A stretch of DNA of 64,000 bases from Treponema phagedenis (GTDB taxonomy: Bacteria; Spirochaetota; Spirochaetia; Treponematales; Treponemataceae): assembly GCF_008153345.1 (NCBI RefSeq), contig NZ_CP042818.1, forward strand, positions 2,046,001-2,110,000, given 5' to 3'. The notes beneath the pieces were generated by a model. The model saw nothing but the letters and a program-made list of their open reading frames with translations, ran no database searches and had not been told where the DNA came from. Both the position numbers and the translations under genes were made by a program. Positions within the stretch are counted from its first letter, which is position 1, and each line of letters opens with the position of its first letter. Shown here piece after piece: positions 22,687 to 31,379 of this stretch.

Positions 22687-22754
22687 CCGAAATAGTACCG
22701 TGTTTTTGTGTGTCTTTGTGTTTAGGTGTGTTTGCAATACCGAAATAGTACCGT
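22687..22754. repeat. Two 15-bp direct repeats near the prophage right end
   Basis: CCGAAATAGTACCGT occurs at 22687-22701 and 22740-22754, 53 bp apart, which is five helical turns. They flank an AC-rich stretch before the excisionase-like gene. They may be binding sites for the excisionase or integrase arms. Confidence 0.7.
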
Positions 22755-22755
22755 T

Positions 22756-23115
22756 TTATTGAGTGTCCCTATATTCACGCATAAGACGTTTTATTGTCTC
22801 AAGCGAATAATCAGCTTTCCTTTCTGTCCGGATATTCTCCGAAATAAATGCAGGTGGAATGTCGCCGTAGTTATTTTCAAAAATCCACGCAATGAATAAG
22901 TCCATTGTTTGATGATAGGTTATGTATTTCCCGTCTTTCTGTTCAGGTTTTAAAGCCCCGCCATTTATCAAGTCTTCGATGATATCCGGTGGTTGCAGCT
23001 CTTCATATTTTTTTGAAAAACATACAAACATGTTTGATTGAACATGTATCAACTCATCTCCCGTTTTTATGCTTTCGCATAATTTTTGCATTAAAGTTAA
23101 TTGATAATCGTTCAT
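22756..23115 (-). CDS. Prophage protein of unknown function near right end
   Basis: A 119-residue protein starting MNDYQLTLMQKLCESIKTGD, with a long central region (LQPPDIIEDLINGGALKPEQ) and a basic C-terminal helix. The frame is open upstream to 23190, but the shorter start is better because the extension is Cys-rich and lacks a ribosome site. TATATACC just before the ATG resembles a -10, so this gene may also be leaderless. No family recognised. Confidence 0.6.
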   Translation of the reverse strand: MNDYQLTLMQKLCESIKTGDELIHVQSNMFVCFSKKYEELQPPDIIEDLINGGALKPEQKDGKYITYHQTMDLFIAWIFENNYGDIPPAFISENIRTERKADYSLETIKRLMREYRDTQ

Positions 23116-23326
23116 GGTATATAGAATAACGGGACATTCACAACTAACTTTTGGAGAAAACATGCCGATACATATAGCAACAATTGACACTTGCTAATGG
23201 CATGTCAAGTTAACTTTGTGTAATCTTGCATATGTTTTGATGTGCAAAGAGAATTATTATTTACTATTATGTTGTGTTTTGTAGAGCGGATGTGTGCTTG
23301 TGTGGTGTTTGGGTTTTCGTTTGGAA

Positions 23327-23361
23327 ATAACAAAGTGGCTTTACGTAAGCCGCTTTGTTAT
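23327..23361. terminator. Bidirectional terminator at the ftsH-prophage junction
   Basis: ATAACAAAG.GGCTT and AAGCC.CTTTGTTAT form a long inverted repeat with a 5-nt loop and one central mismatch. It lies after the ftsH stop and marks the probable right limit of the prophage transcription. The sequence 23191-23326 between the last phage gene and this site holds an imperfect palindrome TTGACA..TGTCAA (23184-23208) and no gene. Confidence 0.7.
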
Positions 23362-23381
23362 GGTCTAATCAAAACATGTAT

Positions 23382-25418
23382 TTAAATTTCGGAAGCATCA
23401 TTTTGCGGTTTTTCATCAGCCTGCACCAAAGGAGTTTCGGCTTCTTCTTTTCCGTTACCGTTAAGAGAAGAAAGGTTTCCTTCCGCTTTAATGATTTCGT
23501 TGTACTCATCAAATTCGATGGTTTCTTTTTCCAGCAGCCGCTCCGCAATGTAGGTAAGCAAATCCTTTTTTTCGGTCAAAAGATTTGTAACCCTTTGATA
23601 CCGCTCTTCCATAACTCGTGCAACTTCTTCATCAACATATTGTTGCGTTGATTCCGAATATTCTCTTACCAACTGCGGGTCTCCCGCACCATAGCCTGAA
23701 CCGCGCTTAGTCAAGGCAACATTCTTAAATTTATCGCTCATTCCGTAATCGGTAATCATGCCGCGAATAATGTCGGATGCTCGTGAAATATCGTTTCCGG
23801 CACCGGTAGAAATCTCATTGAATGTTACATCTTCCGCCGCGCGCCCGCCAAGCAATACGTCAACCTCTGCAAGCAACTGTTTTTGCGTTACAATATGCTT
23901 ATCATCTTCCGGAATGTGAAAGGTGTACCCAAGCGTGGAGGTTCCGCGCGGTATGATTGTAATCTTATGTACCTGATCTGCACCGTCGGTAAAGGTGCTG
24001 ACAAGCGCATGTCCTGTTTCATGGTATGCAATGACTCTGCGCTCTTCTTCCCTGATTACCCTGCTTTTCTTTTGCAAACCTATCATCGCTTTTTCTACCG
24101 CCTCGTCCAAGTCGGTATTAATGACAACCTTTCTGCCCGAACGAACCGCAAGCAAGGCAGCTTCGTTAATAACGTTTGCAAGATCGGCACCGGAATAGCC
24201 ACTGGTAATACGCGCAACGGCTTTCAGATCAACATCGGGAGAAAGTTTTACATTTTTTGCGTGGATTTTAAGAATAGCTTCCCTACCCTTTACATCGGGA
24301 CGATCAACCACTACTTGACGGTCAAACCGTCCGGGACGCAACAGAGCCGGATCCAACACATCGGGGCGGTTTGTCGCTGCAAGCAAAATAAGACCGGTTG
24401 TGTTATCAAAGCCGTCCATCTCTACCAAAAGCTGGTTAAGGGTTTGCTCACGCTCATCATTGGAATTGATGCTGTTAATCCTGCTCTTACCGATTGCGTC
24501 AAGCTCGTCAATAAAAATAATACAGGGAGCCTTTTCCCGTGCCTGCTTAAAAAGATCCCGCACACGGGAAGCCCCGACGCCGACAAACATCTCAACAAAA
24601 TCGGAACCGCTTATTCTGAAAAAAGGCACGCCTGCTTCGCCGGCAACCGCCCGCGCAAGCAATGTTTTACCGGTACCGGGCGGGCCGACCAACAACACAC
24701 CGCGCGGTATTTTACCACCTATTTCAGTATACTTTTTTGGATATTTTAAAAAGTCAACCACTTCCATCAACTCTTCTTTTGCCTCATCAACACCAGCAAC
24801 ATCGCTGAATCTTGTGGTAACCTTTCCCTCTTCCACAGCGGCGGAGCGGGCCTGGCCTGCGGAAAAAATACTGCCGCCAAGTCCGTTCATACCGGAAGTC
24901 ATTCGTTTAAAGAAAAAGCGCCAGATCAACACCAAAATTAAGATTGGAAAAAGATATTGCAGAATATCAAACAAATAGTTTCGCTCTTGCGGCTTTATGC
25001 TGTATATTACCCTGCGATCATCCAAAAGCTTTAAAAACCCGTCTGAAAGCACGCCGACTGTTTGATAAGCGGCATCATCGGTGGAATTAAATAAAGAATA
25101 AAATGAAGGATTTGTATTTGTATTTTCTTTTGATTTCGTGTATCCGTAAAAATACGAAGGACCCATTCTTACCCGTACAATTTCACCGCTTTCTATTCTA
25201 TCCTTAAATTCAGAAAACGGAATTGCATTGTCGGTTCTTGTTAAAAGATATTGATTTATAAAAAGTAAGGCTATAAAAACACCTGCAATAATAAGCCATA
25301 GCGGCTTTTTATGCTTCGGCTCTTTATCGTTGGGAGAATTAGTATCCTGACCCCGGTTAAAAAAATTAAACGGATCATTCGGATCTTCATTCCTATTTTT
25401 CTTATCATTTTCACTCAT
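23382..25418 (-). CDS. ftsH: ATP-dependent zinc metalloprotease FtsH
   Basis: A 678-residue membrane protease that degrades misfolded or short-lived membrane and soluble proteins. Two membrane segments at about residues 40-60 and 151-170 flank a periplasmic region. The AAA+ domain has Walker A GPPGTGKT at 245-252, Walker B FIDELD at 302-307 and the second region of homology [19 protein letters not shown] at 348-366. The zinc site HETGH is at 466-470. The C-terminal tail is extended and acidic. GGGAGG lies about 11 nt before the ATG, with a TCGACT..TATTAT promoter (17 nt spacing) upstream. It is a host gene immediately right of the prophage. Confidence 0.97.
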   Translation of the reverse strand: MSENDKKNRNEDPNDPFNFFNRGQDTNSPNDKEPKHKKPLWLIIAGVFIALLFINQYLLTRTDNAIPFSEFKDRIESGEIVRVRMGPSYFYGYTKSKENTNTNPSFYSLFNSTDDAAYQTVGVLSDGFLKLLDDRRVIYSIKPQERNYLFDILQYLFPILILVLIWRFFFKRMTSGMNGLGGSIFSAGQARSAAVEEGKVTTRFSDVAGVDEAKEELMEVVDFLKYPKKYTEIGGKIPRGVLLVGPPGTGKTLLARAVAGEAGVPFFRISGSDFVEMFVGVGASRVRDLFKQAREKAPCIIFIDELDAIGKSRINSINSNDEREQTLNQLLVEMDGFDNTTGLILLAATNRPDVLDPALLRPGRFDRQVVVDRPDVKGREAILKIHAKNVKLSPDVDLKAVARITSGYSGADLANVINEAALLAVRSGRKVVINTDLDEAVEKAMIGLQKKSRVIREEERRVIAYHETGHALVSTFTDGADQVHKITIIPRGTSTLGYTFHIPEDDKHIVTQKQLLAEVDVLLGGRAAEDVTFNEISTGAGNDISRASDIIRGMITDYGMSDKFKNVALTKRGSGYGAGDPQLVREYSESTQQYVDEEVARVMEERYQRVTNLLTEKKDLLTYIAERLLEKETIEFDEYNEIIKAEGNLSSLNGNGKEEAETPLVQADEKPQNDASEI

Positions 25419-25640
25419 ATGGATTCAAAACACCTCCCTGTATATAATACATAAAACAAGTGAAAAAGTCGAGAGCAAAAGTATAAATTGTCAGAGTCAT
25501 CGTATGAAGATAGGGAGCGAAAATGTTTAGTTGGGCGTTGCGGTTTGAAATTTTTCAAGGGCCGGCTTAACTTTAACTTTGCCGGAGCCTAACACCTGCA
25601 AACCGCCGGCGTACTACGGTCTCCGCTTAAAGCTCCGGCT

Positions 25641-25670
25641 ATTTAGCGGCAGAAATTGCTGCCGCTAAAT
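25641..25670. repeat. Perfect hairpin in ftsH-holA intergenic space
   Basis: ATTTAGCGGCAG and CTGCCGCTAAAT are exact complements around a 6-nt loop. The 776-base gap from 25419 to 26194 has no gene and is filled with repeats of several families. Confidence 0.8.
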
Positions 25671-25681
25671 GATCCGGCCGA

Positions 25682-25733
25682 CAAGTTTTGAAAAACTTGC
25701 CGTCCGCCCTCCGTCCGCCTAACGCTGTTGCCC
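25682..25733. repeat. Hairpin with conserved CCGTCC..GCCTAACGC tail
   Basis: CAAGTTTT and AAAACTTG pair around GA, followed by CCGTCCGCC, CTCCGTCC and GCCTAACGC. The same tail follows a different hairpin at 31191-31240. Confidence 0.6.
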
Positions 25734-25946
25734 TGCTAAAGTGAAAATTTACTGTTACATGCTTTCCGCAGAAAGATCGCCCCGAAAAAACGCTTAGTTT
25801 CATAAGTAGTTTTTCTGCCTTTTATGCTGCCCATCCAACACTTCAGTATGGGGTCATTTTTACGATGCTTACAAAGGGACATCATCATAGAGGTTCAACA
25901 CATTATAGTAAATTGCCATGGATATTAAAACCAGAACAATTGCAAA

Positions 25947-25999
25947 ACGATGTTTAAAAGCATCAATACAAAATTGTAAAATTGAAGCTTTAAAACTTC
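25947..25999. repeat. GTTTAAAAGC-type intergenic element
   Basis: Begins CGATGTTTAAAAGC and ends GCTTTAAAACTTCG, so the ends are inverted repeats. Similar elements with different centres occur at 48617, 54735, 57705 and 62110. Confidence 0.55.
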
Positions 26000-26040
26000 G
26001 CCGTTGCGCCGTGTCGAACTCCTTTTTATAAATTTTACCT
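25998..26040. repeat. 43-bp direct repeat, copy 1
   Basis: TCGCCGTTGCGCCGTGTCGA then ACTCCTTTTTATAAATTTT and ACCT, identical to the copy at 26132-26174. Confidence 0.8.
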
Positions 26041-26043
26041 AGT

Positions 26044-26131
26044 GTAACGTTTTGTAATTAAGTTCCTGTTATAAAAATCGGGGTATCAACAATAAGGGAC
26101 TGCGGATTTAAGCATTCCTATGGTAAATTGC
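26044..26131. repeat. About 90-nt dispersed intergenic element
   Basis: Runs from GTAACGTTTTGTAATTAAG to CCTATGGTAAATTGCTC. Related copies: reversed at 40439-40526, forward at 57592-57679 and 61872-61950, partial near 54690. The ends are well conserved and the middle varies. Confidence 0.6.
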
Positions 26132-26174
26132 TCGCCGTTGCGCCGTGTCGAACTCCTTTTTATAAATTTTACCT
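26132..26174. repeat. 43-bp direct repeat, copy 2
   Basis: Identical to 25998-26040; the two copies flank one copy of the 90-nt element. Partial copies occur near 54838 and, reversed, near 40410. Confidence 0.8.
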
Positions 26175-26194
26175 GGATTATAAAAGCGCCGGCT

Positions 26195-27196
26195 TTAATA
26201 GGGTTGGTATTGTCCGGGTGTATTTCCGCCGCGTACCAAAATAGTGTATAGACATATTTCCATCAAAGCTGTTTGCAATACCGTTCCGGATGATCGAATC
26301 TCAAAGTCGGTTTTGTTCAGTAAAGCGATAATTTTTAATACTGCCGCCTTATCCCATACAGCAGCAGCACGTCGATATTGCTCAATTGCTTTTTTTGAAA
26401 TAAAACCAGCTTTTTTTAAACTACTATCATCTGCGTTTCCTGCGCTTTGCAATTGCAATACATGCCAATCATACAAACGCCTAAATGTATAGGTTAGCCC
26501 TGCAATAATTTGAATCGGTGATGAATCTTTGGAGAGTAATAATTTACGGTTGATATCTAAAGCAAGCTCAAGCTTTTTTTTTGTAAGCGCATCAAAGAGT
26601 GTAAAAGGGCTTTCTTCTTTATTATGCGAAAGCAACTCTTCAATATCGGCAGCGCTGATACGCGCTCCTTTTTTAAAAAAGAGCACTAAATGTGTGCACG
26701 TTGCTTTTAAAGCATCAGTATTATTTTCAACTAATTCTAGCAGTGTTGCAACCGCTTCATTTTCAATGGTAAAGCCTTCTTTGCTGAAAAAATTTTTAAT
26801 CCACTCCTGTTTTTTGTTTTCAAATAATTCCCAGAATATTTTTTTTTGCGTAGGCGGAATTGCCGCTTCAATTTTTTTATCAATGCTTGTCTCATCTGAA
26901 AGCAAAATTAAAAAACTGTCGGTTGTATTTTCTGCGGACTTTATCCATGTAGTCAGTATTTCAATCTCTTCTTTTTTTTTGATTAATTCCGCCGAACGAA
27001 AAATGATAAAACGGACATCAGAAAAAAGAGAGCCGTTTTGCAAAAGACTGACCACATCATGTATGCGTGTGTCTATCGCATAAAAAGTCTGCACATCAAT
27101 TACGCCTAACGTTGCCGCTCTTTCTTTTATTTTTTCTATCGCGGTGTTTTTTTCTCCTATTTCAGAACCTAAAAAAAGCCATACAGGCGCAGCCAT
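26195..27196 (-). CDS. holA: DNA polymerase III delta subunit
   Basis: About 333 residues. The order fits HolA: N-terminal domain with VWLFLGSEIGEKNTAIEKIK, FSDVRFIIFRSAELIKKKEE, EWIKNFFSKEGFTIENEAV, and the C-terminal domain with PIQIIAGLTYTFRRLYDWHV and KKAIEQYRRAAAVWDKAAVL. HolA opens the sliding clamp in the clamp loader. No intact Walker A is expected in delta. The start at 27196 is chosen for AAGGAG 5-6 nt before. It lies downstream of the membrane-protein gene, 13 nt from it. Confidence 0.85.
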   Translation of the reverse strand: MAAPVWLFLGSEIGEKNTAIEKIKERAATLGVIDVQTFYAIDTRIHDVVSLLQNGSLFSDVRFIIFRSAELIKKKEEIEILTTWIKSAENTTDSFLILLSDETSIDKKIEAAIPPTQKKIFWELFENKKQEWIKNFFSKEGFTIENEAVATLLELVENNTDALKATCTHLVLFFKKGARISAADIEELLSHNKEESPFTLFDALTKKKLELALDINRKLLLSKDSSPIQIIAGLTYTFRRLYDWHVLQLQSAGNADDSSLKKAGFISKKAIEQYRRAAAVWDKAAVLKIIALLNKTDFEIRSSGTVLQTALMEICLYTILVRGGNTPGQYQPY

Positions 27197-27209
27197 AACT
27201 TCTCCTTCT

Positions 27210-28280
27210 TTATTTTTCTTCCCGCATTGTTTTAATGAGATTATGTATTGAGTCGCTAACTTCTGCACATAAAAAATTTTGTTTTGTAATATACAGTGCG
27301 GGATGCCCTTCCGCTAATGCGGAAACGGAGGCGATAAGGGTACTGTGATACTCATCGATAAAAATAATAATTTTATAATACACAAGGGAGGAAAATAAAA
27401 TAATCGGTAAAATAAATAAAATGAGTATACGAATAGGTATACCCGCTATAATTTCTTTAATTGTTTCTGCACGAAGCACCTGTGTGTGGAGAGATTTAAT
27501 CTGCTCTGCATTTTTAAAAAAGCTATCCGGCATGGTGGAAGTATACACTGCAAGATATTTTTTTCTTCCATACGAAATATATCGCACCGCCCGTATAACC
27601 GATTTTTCATCGGAAAGCGTTTTAATAGCTGTTTCTGTTTTAGCAAGCTTACACTCTTCTATGGACAAAAAAAGAGCGCTGTCACCTGAAGCTTTTAGCA
27701 ACCGTAACAAATCATCTTTTATTTCAAACAGTTGATACGCAGCCGCCCCTCCATCAATTATTCGCATTTCTTTAAGATAGTTTTTATTTAATTGAAGAAA
27801 ATGGCTGAGATTCAAACCGGTGAAATACCGATCACAAATTCTTTCCACTTCTGCAATTCTTTCTTTTGTGTATAAATTAAGAATCTCATTAGCCGCAAAA
27901 GCACTGTTTTCAAACTCGCTAGTAAAAAATTCATTTATCGGAGCCGTGATAAAAAAAGAAGCTATAAGCGTTACCAATACTGCTTGGAAAAAAGAAATAA
28001 AAAAAACAATGATAAAAAGTTTTGCACGTAATTTGCTTTTTTTCTTTTTTGCCGATGACATAAGCACAAAGAAAATAACAATGGCGGCAATTATCAGTAT
28101 AAGAGGAGTAAGTACAAAAAAGAAAAGTAACCGCCCGCCGTGTGCGATACCTTCCGACAAAAAGAGTTTTGCACTTGCGGCAGCCGCAACGGAACAAGCA
28201 AGAATAACAAGAAATAAGAGAAAAACTAAAAAAGGTATATGAAAAAAATCTGTTTGAATTGCTTTACGTATTTCTTTCAC
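27210..28280 (-). CDS. Membrane protein resembling the sensor part of an NtrY-like kinase
   Basis: A 356-residue protein with an N-terminal membrane bundle (residues 15-35, 50-72 and 85-112), an extracytoplasmic loop of about 150 residues, and a last segment at 283-303 followed by a HAMP-like region ending at the C-terminus (LIASVSALAEGHPALYITKQ). The layout is like the N-terminal half of NtrY-like sensor kinases, but no kinase domain follows. Its GTG start overlaps the ptsH stop. Whether it works alone or with a separate partner is not seen. Confidence 0.65.
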   Translation of the reverse strand: MKEIRKAIQTDFFHIPFLVFLLFLVILACSVAAAASAKLFLSEGIAHGGRLLFFFVLTPLILIIAAIVIFFVLMSSAKKKKSKLRAKLFIIVFFISFFQAVLVTLIASFFITAPINEFFTSEFENSAFAANEILNLYTKERIAEVERICDRYFTGLNLSHFLQLNKNYLKEMRIIDGGAAAYQLFEIKDDLLRLLKASGDSALFLSIEECKLAKTETAIKTLSDEKSVIRAVRYISYGRKKYLAVYTSTMPDSFFKNAEQIKSLHTQVLRAETIKEIIAGIPIRILILFILPIILFSSLVYYKIIIFIDEYHSTLIASVSALAEGHPALYITKQNFLCAEVSDSIHNLIKTMREEK

Positions 28281-28543
28281 TCTTCTTCAAATTTACCGGT
28301 AAATAAAAGTTCAATCGCAGCAACTGCCTCCGCCGCATCGTCTCCTTCGGCAGTTAGAATAAGCTCTGTATCATACCCAGCAGACATAGTGATAATTCCC
28401 ATAATAGATTTTGCATTTATTTCCGCATTGTCTTTTTTAAACATGAGATTTGAAGAAAACTTGTTTGCCGTTTGCGCAATGAGCGCAGCAGGTCTCGCGT
28501 GGATTCCTGCCCTGTTTAATACTTTTAGTTTTTTAGTTATCAT
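28277..28543 (-). CDS. ptsH: Phosphocarrier protein HPr
   Basis: An 88-residue HPr. His15 lies in NRAGIHARPAALI, the phosphorylation site used by enzyme I. Ser46 lies in INAKSIMGI, the site used by HPr kinase. HPr passes phosphate in the PTS or acts in carbon regulation. Treponemes often have HPr and HprK without a complete PTS, where it serves signalling; that is known of the genus. AGGAG precedes the ATG. The hprK gene is immediately upstream, giving kinase and substrate in one operon. Confidence 0.95.
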   Translation of the reverse strand: MITKKLKVLNRAGIHARPAALIAQTANKFSSNLMFKKDNAEINAKSIMGIITMSAGYDTELILTAEGDDAAEAVAAIELLFTGKFEEE

Positions 28544-28569
28544 CGCTTACTCCTCTCGCTGTCAATTTT

Positions 28570-29571
28570 TCAGTATGTATCGTCTCCGCTATAATACGGA
28601 CTTCGTTTGGCATCTGTTTCGATCCACTTCATAACATTTTGATTAAATTCTTTTGCGGAAAAATACCCCATGCTTTTTAAGCGCTCATTCATTGCCGCAG
28701 TTTCTAAAATGATAGGAATGTTTCTTCCGGGCTTTACCGGAATTTCTATAAGAGGAAGTTTTACCTCTAAGATCTCTGTTGTAAGCTCATCGGTTCCAAG
28801 TCGATCGTATACTTTTGATGAATTCCACTCTTCAAGTTTTACTACCAGTTGAATCTCTTTTTGTTCCCGTATGGAACCGACACCGTATAGCTGCGTTATA
28901 TTAATAATACCGAGTCCGCGTATTTCCATATGATGTCCAATAATCCGATTTACACCACGTCCGATCAAACTGTTTCCGTTTAAGCAGGATATTTCCACTA
29001 AATCATCTGCAACAAGCCGATGCCCGCGCTCAATGAGCTCAAGGGCAGTTTCGCTTTTTCCCACACCTGAATCCCCCAAAAGCAAAATTCCTAAACCGTA
29101 TACTTCCACTAATACTCCGTGTATGGAAATTTTTGGGGAAAAGATATTTGAAAGTACCCGCATTAAACGCAGCGAGAGGTCGCTTGAGGAAAGACTTGTT
29201 TGTAAAATGGGGCACCCTGAAGATTTAACAATAGCTAAAAATTTTTGCGGCGGTTGAATGGCATGGGTAAAAATACTGCAAGGCATGTTATACGTAAACA
29301 TTTTTTCAATATTGCCATACTCATGCATTTCAAGTAATTTTTCCAGATATGCGCATTCTCCGCGTCCGAAAATTTGGATTCGCCGATGCGCAAAAGAATC
29401 AAAAAAGCCTGAAAGCGCAAGTCCCGGACGATTCAGATCGGGTATTGTAATATCCCGTTTAAGCCCGTCCTGCCCGCTGATGCAATGCAGATCAAGAGAA
29501 TCATGTTCTTTTAAATTTAAATCTAATAAATCAAGTACTGTAAATACATCTTCCACCGTAAATCCCGCCAA
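28570..29571 (-). CDS. hprK: HPr kinase/phosphorylase
   Basis: A 333-residue protein. The P-loop GDSGVGKSE is at residues 166-174, and the HprK signature MEIRGLGIINI at 215-225. The N-terminal half binds ligands and the C-terminal half acts on Ser46 of HPr. The longest frame starts at a TTG (29571); a GTG 15 nt downstream is an alternative. Neither has a strong ribosome site. It precedes ptsH by 26 nt. The region just upstream is interrupted by the IS element at 29659. Confidence 0.94.
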   Translation of the reverse strand: MAGFTVEDVFTVLDLLDLNLKEHDSLDLHCISGQDGLKRDITIPDLNRPGLALSGFFDSFAHRRIQIFGRGECAYLEKLLEMHEYGNIEKMFTYNMPCSIFTHAIQPPQKFLAIVKSSGCPILQTSLSSSDLSLRLMRVLSNIFSPKISIHGVLVEVYGLGILLLGDSGVGKSETALELIERGHRLVADDLVEISCLNGNSLIGRGVNRIIGHHMEIRGLGIINITQLYGVGSIREQKEIQLVVKLEEWNSSKVYDRLGTDELTTEILEVKLPLIEIPVKPGRNIPIILETAAMNERLKSMGYFSAKEFNQNVMKWIETDAKRSPYYSGDDTY

Positions 29572-29658
29572 GAAAAATTATATACAATTTTAAAAAAAGT
29601 GTCCATGCTACGAGTGCGGAGTTCAGGGTGTACGCATGAAGAATAAAAATTGTGCATA

Positions 29659-31190
29659 GGGTCTGTGAATAGTTTTGTGTTTGGGCCTTTTACCTGATTA
29701 GGTTAAAAGCAGTTTTCTTAGATTTGTATTAGAGTTCATTATCTCTGGTATTGGCTCTATTATTGCACATACAAATAAGAGCCGTCAATATTTATTTTAT
29801 TTTATTTTTTTAAGCCTTGTGAAAAGGCAAGATTGTTATAACTTAGGCAAATGTGTTATTTTAGCCAATCTTGTCTTTTCTCAAGGTATTTTTTCTTAAC
29901 TTATATCCTCCCTTCAAAGAAAATGCTCAACTGGGACTTAATTTTATCCCATCCTCTGATCCTTTGAGTCCATTTTTCTGATGCATCTATCATGGCTAAA
30001 TAAAGGCTTTTCTGTAGGGCATAATCGCTTGGAAAGATGCTTTTATTCTTGGTTACCTTTCTTAGCTGTCTATTGAAGTTTTCCATGGAGTTTGTTGTAT
30101 ATATCAGGGTCCTCATTTCTTGTGGATATTTGAAGTATGTTGACAATTCTGCCCAGTTTCTTCTCCAGCTATCTACACATGTTGGATATTTGTTTCCCCA
30201 TTTTTCTTCAAATTCGTCTAATTGTATTAGGGCTATTTCTTCGGTTGGAGCCTTGTATACGGTTTTTAAGTCGTTCATCAACTCTTTAATGTCTTTGTAT
30301 GAGACGTATTTTGTTGAGGAGCGTATTTGATGTATTATGCACTTTTGTATTTCTGCTTTTGGATAGACTGCTTCTATCGCTTGTGTGAAGCCTGTGAGGT
30401 TATCTGTTGAGAATATTAGTACATCTTCTAATCCTCGATCTTTTAGCTGATTTAAGACCATTAGCCAGTATTTGCTAGATTCGTTTTCTCCTACCCACAT
30501 GCCTAGTATTTCTTTGAAACCTTCTGATGTGTAGCCTAGGGCTATGTAGACAGCTTTTTTGACTATTATGCTATTTTCCCTTACGTTGTAGTGTATCGCG
30601 TCTAAGAAGACTATTGGATAAACTGACTCAAGTGGCCTGTTTTGCCATTCTTCGATACTTGGAAGTATCTTATTTGTTATTTTTGATACCATGGATTCTG
30701 ACAGCCCAAATCCATAGATTTCTTTGATATGGTTTGAGATATCTCTTGTTGTCATCCCTTTTGCATACATTGATATTATCTGATTTTCTATGTTTGAGAT
30801 GTCTTTTTGATATTTTTTAACTACCTGTGGTTCAAAAGTACCTTCTCTATCTCTGGGTATCTGTATTTCTATTTCGCCAGATGAAGATTTTACGGTCTTT
30901 TTGCTAGATCCATTCCTAGTATTAAGCCCTAAAGGTGTAGCACCATATTCATACTCTAAATGCTCGTCAAGCTCTGCTTTTAGCATTTGTTCAAGTGTGT
31001 CACCCAAAAGGTCCTTGATAGCGTCTTGGATGTCTTGAACAGAGTTAGGCTGATATTCTTCTATCAACATCTTTGCAATTTTTGTTCTGTTTGTTTCTGG
31101 TCTTTTTCTTGCCATAAAAATTCCTCCTGATTATGATTTTATTTTATCCTAATCAGGAGGCCTTTCATACACAAACTTTTACACAGTCTC
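29659..31190 (-). mobile_element. IS256-family insertion sequence
   Basis: Ends: left GGGTCTGTGAATAGTTTTGT (29659 on) and right, read inward on minus, GAGACTGTGTAAAAGTTTGT (31190 back). These are imperfect inverted repeats of about 26 bp, typical of IS256. The transposase occupies most of the element. No clear 8-9 bp target duplication is seen: left flank ends TTGTGCATA, right flank starts GCTTAGCAT. Confidence 0.85.
29901..31115 (-). CDS. IS256-family (Mutator-type) transposase
   Basis: A 404-residue transposase. The DDE residues are in VFLDAIH, IFSTDNLTGF and TNSMENFNRQL. Other family marks are the N-terminal ELDEHLEYEYGATPLG and the zinc-like CIIHQIRSS, a family motif before the Glu. AGGAGG precedes the ATG by 7-8 nt. 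Coding is intact, so the element may still move. It is not related to the neighbouring host genes. Confidence 0.95.
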   Translation of the reverse strand: MARKRPETNRTKIAKMLIEEYQPNSVQDIQDAIKDLLGDTLEQMLKAELDEHLEYEYGATPLGLNTRNGSSKKTVKSSSGEIEIQIPRDREGTFEPQVVKKYQKDISNIENQIISMYAKGMTTRDISNHIKEIYGFGLSESMVSKITNKILPSIEEWQNRPLESVYPIVFLDAIHYNVRENSIIVKKAVYIALGYTSEGFKEILGMWVGENESSKYWLMVLNQLKDRGLEDVLIFSTDNLTGFTQAIEAVYPKAEIQKCIIHQIRSSTKYVSYKDIKELMNDLKTVYKAPTEEIALIQLDEFEEKWGNKYPTCVDSWRRNWAELSTYFKYPQEMRTLIYTTNSMENFNRQLRKVTKNKSIFPSDYALQKSLYLAMIDASEKWTQRIRGWDKIKSQLSIFFEGRI

Positions 31191-31240
31191 GCTTAGCATT
31201 TTTAAAAAAATGCTAAGCCGTCCTCCGTCCGCCTAACGCA
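31191..31240. repeat. Perfect hairpin abutting the IS end
   Basis: GCTTAGCATTTTT (31191-31203) and AAAAATGCTAAGC (31206-31218) pair over 13 bp, followed by CGTCCTCCGTCCGCCTAACGC. The tail matches that at 25700-25733. The IS right end touches the base of the hairpin. Confidence 0.7.
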
Positions 31241-31379
31241 ATTTTCTGTATATTCGAATAATTTTTACTCCCTCCATGCTGGTATTTTTTTCATGCGTAC
31301 GCCTTGTTTGCGGAGCTTACACCTATGATAAGGAAGCGCTGCTTTTCGATTTGGCTGCATTCATTAATCAGTTAGGCAG

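Noticed and set aside
23184-23208. Imperfect palindrome TTGACA..TGTCAA as attachment site
   Set aside because: No matching copy can be seen because the left end of the prophage is outside the window; it may equally be a pair of opposed -35 boxes.
23883-24749. Long plus-strand frame antisense to ftsH
   Set aside because: It mirrors the conserved AAA+ coding sequence; Cys- and Lys-rich composition typical of antisense shadows.
31231-31376. Possible integron attC (GCCTAAC and GTTAGGC about 140 bp apart)
   Set aside because: The intervening sequence is not self-complementary as attC requires, and no integron integrase or cassette series is seen.
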